Of a stretch of DNA of 64,000 nt, positions 61,666-64,000 are shown in pieces. The notes beneath the pieces are model-generated. The model was not told the origin of the DNA. It saw only the letters and a program-made list of their open reading frames with translations, and searched no databases. Source of the DNA: Paraburkholderia phytofirmans PsJN (GTDB taxonomy: Bacteria > Pseudomonadota > Gammaproteobacteria > Burkholderiales > Burkholderiaceae); assembly GCF_000020125.1 (NCBI RefSeq), contig NC_010676.1, forward strand, positions 2,108,001 to 2,172,000, given 5' to 3'. Made by a program: the position numbers and the translations under genes. Within the stretch, counting starts at the first letter, position 1; each line of letters opens with the position of its first letter.

Positions 61666-62019
61666 TTACTTCGCCAACGCCTGTTCGATCTGGCGTTGCA
61701 CGGAGTCGAGATAGGCATGCGAGGCGTCGGATACGACGATGCGCACGACCGGCGCCGGCGGGCTTCTGCGCTCTTGCACTTGCGCCGCCACATGTTGCTT
61801 CTTGCGATGCGTAACCGGTTTGAGCGGCAAGTCGTCGTCGCCCGCGCCTTGCGGCGGGAGCATCGCGAGCGACGGCAACGGCGGATACACCTTGTCCGCC
61901 GCGGCGGGAAACGCGGCCGGGATTGCGCCGGCGGATTGCAAGTCCGCGCCCGGCTGACCGGCGAGGGCCGGCGCGCTCACAAGCACGGCCAGCGTCAGAA
62001 AAACGATGCGAACCGTCAC
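61666..62019 (-). CDS. Small exported protein of unknown function
   Basis: A 117-residue protein starting at GTG 62019, with GGAGGG five bases upstream. The signal peptide is RIVFLTLAVLVSAPALA, and the mature part is proline-rich (VYPPLPSLAMLPPQG) with a basic stretch (THRKKQHVAAQVQ) and a C-terminal helix (SHAYLDSVQRQIEQALAK). I recognise no family. It lies between the lipoprotein gene (11 bp) and the transglycosylase gene (55 bp) on one strand, which suggests one envelope locus. Confidence 0.65.
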   Translation of the reverse strand: MTVRIVFLTLAVLVSAPALAGQPGADLQSAGAIPAAFPAAADKVYPPLPSLAMLPPQGAGDDDLPLKPVTHRKKQHVAAQVQERRSPPAPVVRIVVSDASHAYLDSVQRQIEQALAK

Positions 62020-62030
62020 GCTGCCCTCCT

Positions 62031-62396
62031 TCACTGGACCGTCCGGATGGACACGCTATACGGCTGACCCAACCCGGCCGTGCGATTCTCGAAGTTCACG
62101 CGCGCAGTGCGCTGTGCGGGCACACCCTTCCACACCGCCTGATTCAGATACGCGAAGTCCTGCCCCAGCGCGGTCACGAGCACGACCGTGGACTGCGGCT
62201 GCGCCGCCGCCAGCGCGCCCGCCTTGGCAAGCACGGCGGCGAGTTGCGGATCGCGCGCACCGAGCGCATCGGGCGGAATGTCGAAGCTGATCACCTCGTT
62301 CGGCGCCTTGACCGGCTGAGCCGCAGTCGGCGGAGGCATCTGCGCGCATCCGGCGAACGCGAAAACGGCAGCCAATAACCCTACCTGTCGCTTCAC
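62031..62396 (-). CDS. Small lipoprotein of unknown function
   Basis: A 121-residue lipoprotein with the lipobox AFAGC (Cys at residue 17) after a short hydrophobic leader (QVGLLAAVFA). The mature part has VISFDIPPDAL, a helix AAVLAKAGALAAA and the strands STVVLVTALGQD and RTARVNFENRT. It is the first gene of a leftward group with a small exported protein and the frameshifted transglycosylase. Similar triads occur near pilus or secretion genes, but none is visible in this window, so the role stays open. Confidence 0.7.
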   Translation of the reverse strand: MKRQVGLLAAVFAFAGCAQMPPPTAAQPVKAPNEVISFDIPPDALGARDPQLAAVLAKAGALAAAQPQSTVVLVTALGQDFAYLNQAVWKGVPAQRTARVNFENRTAGLGQPYSVSIRTVQ

Positions 62397-62735
62397 GGAA
62401 GTCTCCCGTCAAATTCGTTGCTATATCGGAGTTTTCGGCAGGCTCGCGGCAAAGTTGATACGGCGAAAACGCTTCGCTGAAAATCAAAAAGACTTGCCTC
62501 AAGATCGGCGCAAACGATTGCTTCGACGCTCGGCGAAGCGGGGATCGAGGCAAACTTGCCTCGCGGTTTTGGCGGCAAGATAGAAGCGGGCGAACGAGAT
62601 GGAAAGCAGCTAGAAAGAACACGGAAAGCTGCGAGCAAAGTCCGTTGCCTTCGAGAAGCGATGCAGCAGGCCACCGCGATATCGGTCAGAATCGCCGCCG
62701 GTCCAGGCAAGCTGTGCGCGCGGCGCGCGGCCGGA
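62397..62735. other. Intergenic region upstream of the lipoprotein gene
   Basis: About 340 bp between the lipoprotein start and the end of the diguanylate cyclase gene, both leftward. It is somewhat AT-richer around 62440-62520 and probably holds the lipoprotein promoter. I see no gene, repeat or clear terminator. Confidence 0.45.
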
Positions 62736-64000
62736 TCACGCCGTCGGCTCGGCCTCGTGTCCTTCTGTCGCGCCGATGCCCGCCGCTGCATGCGCCTGCT
62801 CGAACTGTTCGCGGCGGCGCATGTCGAGCACATCGTGGTATCGCATATAGGCGCAGCGTCCGCCGGATTTGGCCGCATACATTGCGGCATCCGCGTTGAG
62901 CAGCAGTTCCTCGGCGGTGCCGCTGTCGTCCGGGAACTGGCTGATGCCGATGCTCGCGCCCACCGTCATGCCTTGTCCGTCCACCTGGAGTTCCTCGTTC
63001 AACGCCGCCATGATGCGCGAGGCAATCGCGGGCGCTGCCTCCGCGGAGCGCGGCCCCTCGATCAACACGATGAATTCGTCGCCGCCCAGACGCGCCACCA
63101 CATCGGCGGAACAGAGCACCTGTTTCAGGCGGCGCGCCACCGCGACCAGCACCTTGTCGCCGACGGCATGGCCGAACTGATCGTTGATCTGCTTGAAGCG
63201 ATCCAGGTCGACGAACAGTACGGCCAGGCCTTCCTCGCGCCGCGTCGCTTCGTCGATCGAATTTTCGAGCTTCTCCATGAACAGTACGCGGTTCGGCAGT
63301 CCGGTCAGCACGTCGTGCGTGGCGAGATGCACGAGCTCGCGTTGTTTGGCGTGCAGCGCGTCCATCTGCGCTTTGATTTCACGGCGCAGCCGGTCGAAGC
63401 AGCGCGCCAGCACGCCGATTTCGTCGGTGCGTTTGAGCGGCAGCGTCTCCATGGCGTGCTCGGCGAACAGATGCGTCGCCGCATACGCGAGACTATGCAG
63501 CGGCTTGGTCAGCGCGCGCGCGAACAGAACCGCGAGGAACAGCGCCAGCACGCTGAAAATCAGCACCATGCGCACGATTCGGTCGCCCAGCAGATTCGCG
63601 CCGGACAACACGTCGTCGAGCGGTTTGGCGAGACCGAGCACGATGAAGCGGTTGCCTTCCAGATCGCCGAACGGCCGGCGCACGAAAGCGAGTACCTGGC
63701 CGGCGGCCTGGTGCGGCCGCGCCAGGCCGTTGACCAGCACCTCGCTTTGCGTCTGTTCGAAAAGCGGCTTGGTGACGGAGAAACTGTCCTGCATCAGCAC
63801 GCGCCTGCCGCGATCGAAGCCGAAGGTTTTCGACGCATCCGGATTGACGAGGAAATCGCCCCACTCGTTGGCCAGATAGACCTCATAGTCGCTCGGCAAA
63901 TCGCTTTGCACGCGCCTGAACAAACCCGCCAGATCGATGTCGATCACGATCACGCCCACCACCGCGCCGTTGCCGTTCGACACCGGCGTGCCGAGCCGCA
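62736..64000 (-). CDS. Membrane diguanylate cyclase with HAMP and GGDEF domains (N-terminus beyond window)
   Basis: The visible ~420 residues are the C-terminal part of a protein that enters from the right edge. The first 150 residues look like the end of a periplasmic Cache/PAS-like sensor (VVGVIVIDIDLAGLFRRV), then comes one transmembrane helix (RMVLIFSVLALFLAVLFA), a HAMP linker (LKRTDEIGVLARCFDRL) and a GGDEF domain with RLGGDEF intact. The inhibitory RxxD before it reads CSAD, so the product-inhibition site is lost. It should make c-di-GMP in response to an extracytoplasmic signal. A GTG in frame at 63983 is not the true start. Confidence 0.9.
   Translation of the reverse strand, partial: RLGTPVSNGNGAVVGVIVIDIDLAGLFRRVQSDLPSDYEVYLANEWGDFLVNPDASKTFGFDRGRRVLMQDSFSVTKPLFEQTQSEVLVNGLARPHQAAGQVLAFVRRPFGDLEGNRFIVLGLAKPLDDVLSGANLLGDRIVRMVLIFSVLALFLAVLFARALTKPLHSLAYAATHLFAEHAMETLPLKRTDEIGVLARCFDRLRREIKAQMDALHAKQRELVHLATHDVLTGLPNRVLFMEKLENSIDEATRREEGLAVLFVDLDRFKQINDQFGHAVGDKVLVAVARRLKQVLCSADVVARLGGDEFIVLIEGPRSAEAAPAIASRIMAALNEELQVDGQGMTVGASIGISQFPDDSGTAEELLLNADAAMYAAKSGGRCAYMRYHDVLDMRRREQFEQAHAAAGIGATEGHEAEPTA

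Noticed and set aside
1..64000. Prophage, insertion sequence, tRNA-linked island
   Set aside because: No transposase, integrase, phage structural gene or tRNA was found on reading both strands.

Overview
The window is a GC-rich, gene-dense stretch of a bacterial chromosome or large replicon. Its gene content (acoXABC-lipA with AcoR, a phnGHIJKLM C-P lyase operon, a beta-ketoadipate thiolase, an HTH-extended aspartate carbamoyltransferase, a Gram-negative trimeric porin and many LysR regulators) points to a betaproteobacterium of the Burkholderia/Paraburkholderia type. I saw no rRNA, tRNA, CRISPR array, phage or transposase. The assignment rests on recognised protein families, not on a database search.

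Layout. 1-10.3 kb holds a DUF2252 fragment, an FtrA-like regulator with a rhodanese, a porin, a DUF2278 protein, an MHYT-GGDEF-EAL protein beside a membrane protein without an output domain, and a bactofilin / coiled-coil / M23 peptidase envelope cluster that carries tandem repeats. 10.3-13.8 kb holds a DapA-like lyase/aldolase, pyrB with an N-terminal HTH, and a secreted esterase. 14.3-23.8 kb is an amine/amino-acid catabolic region: Lrp regulator, HAD hydrolase, hydroxylysine-kinase-like kinase, class III PLP enzyme, bicupin, two DAO-family oxidases, RidA and a LysR regulator. 23.9-29.8 kb holds a PdxI-like reductase with a divergent LysR, a single-domain response regulator divergent from a histidine kinase, a GNAT protein, and an unusual secreted repeat protein with a small membrane partner.

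30.0-37.7 kb is the acetoin catabolic operon acoX-acoA-acoB-acoC-lipA. It is transcribed leftwards from a clear -24/-12 sigma-54 promoter and faces acoR, with inverted repeats between them that look like activator sites. 37.7-41.1 kb contains a possible small RNA, a DUF2917 protein, a periplasmic protein and pcaF, with a PcaU/PcaR-like triple-repeat operator upstream of pcaF. 41.2-48.2 kb is a complete D-erythronate/L-threonate pathway (denD, otnI, transporter, otnC, otnK, ltnD and a GntR regulator). 48.4-52.8 kb has an IclR regulator, an MFS transporter, an M20 aminoacylase and a LysR regulator.

52.9-61.1 kb is the C-P lyase locus: phnF, a 2H-phosphoesterase (DUF1045) and phnN run left, phnGHIJKLM run right, and a perfect 20-bp palindrome lies between them as the likely PhnF operator. 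61.2-64 kb holds a frameshifted lytic transglycosylase, a small secreted protein, a lipoprotein and a membrane-bound diguanylate cyclase that runs off the right edge.

The window is mostly catabolic modules, each with its own local regulator, separated by envelope and c-di-GMP signalling genes. The least conventional items are short tandem repeats in two promoter regions, the kinase/PLP-enzyme/oxidase region at 14-24 kb, the repeat protein at 28.7-29.8 kb, and several cis-regulatory palindromes that match their neighbouring regulators.
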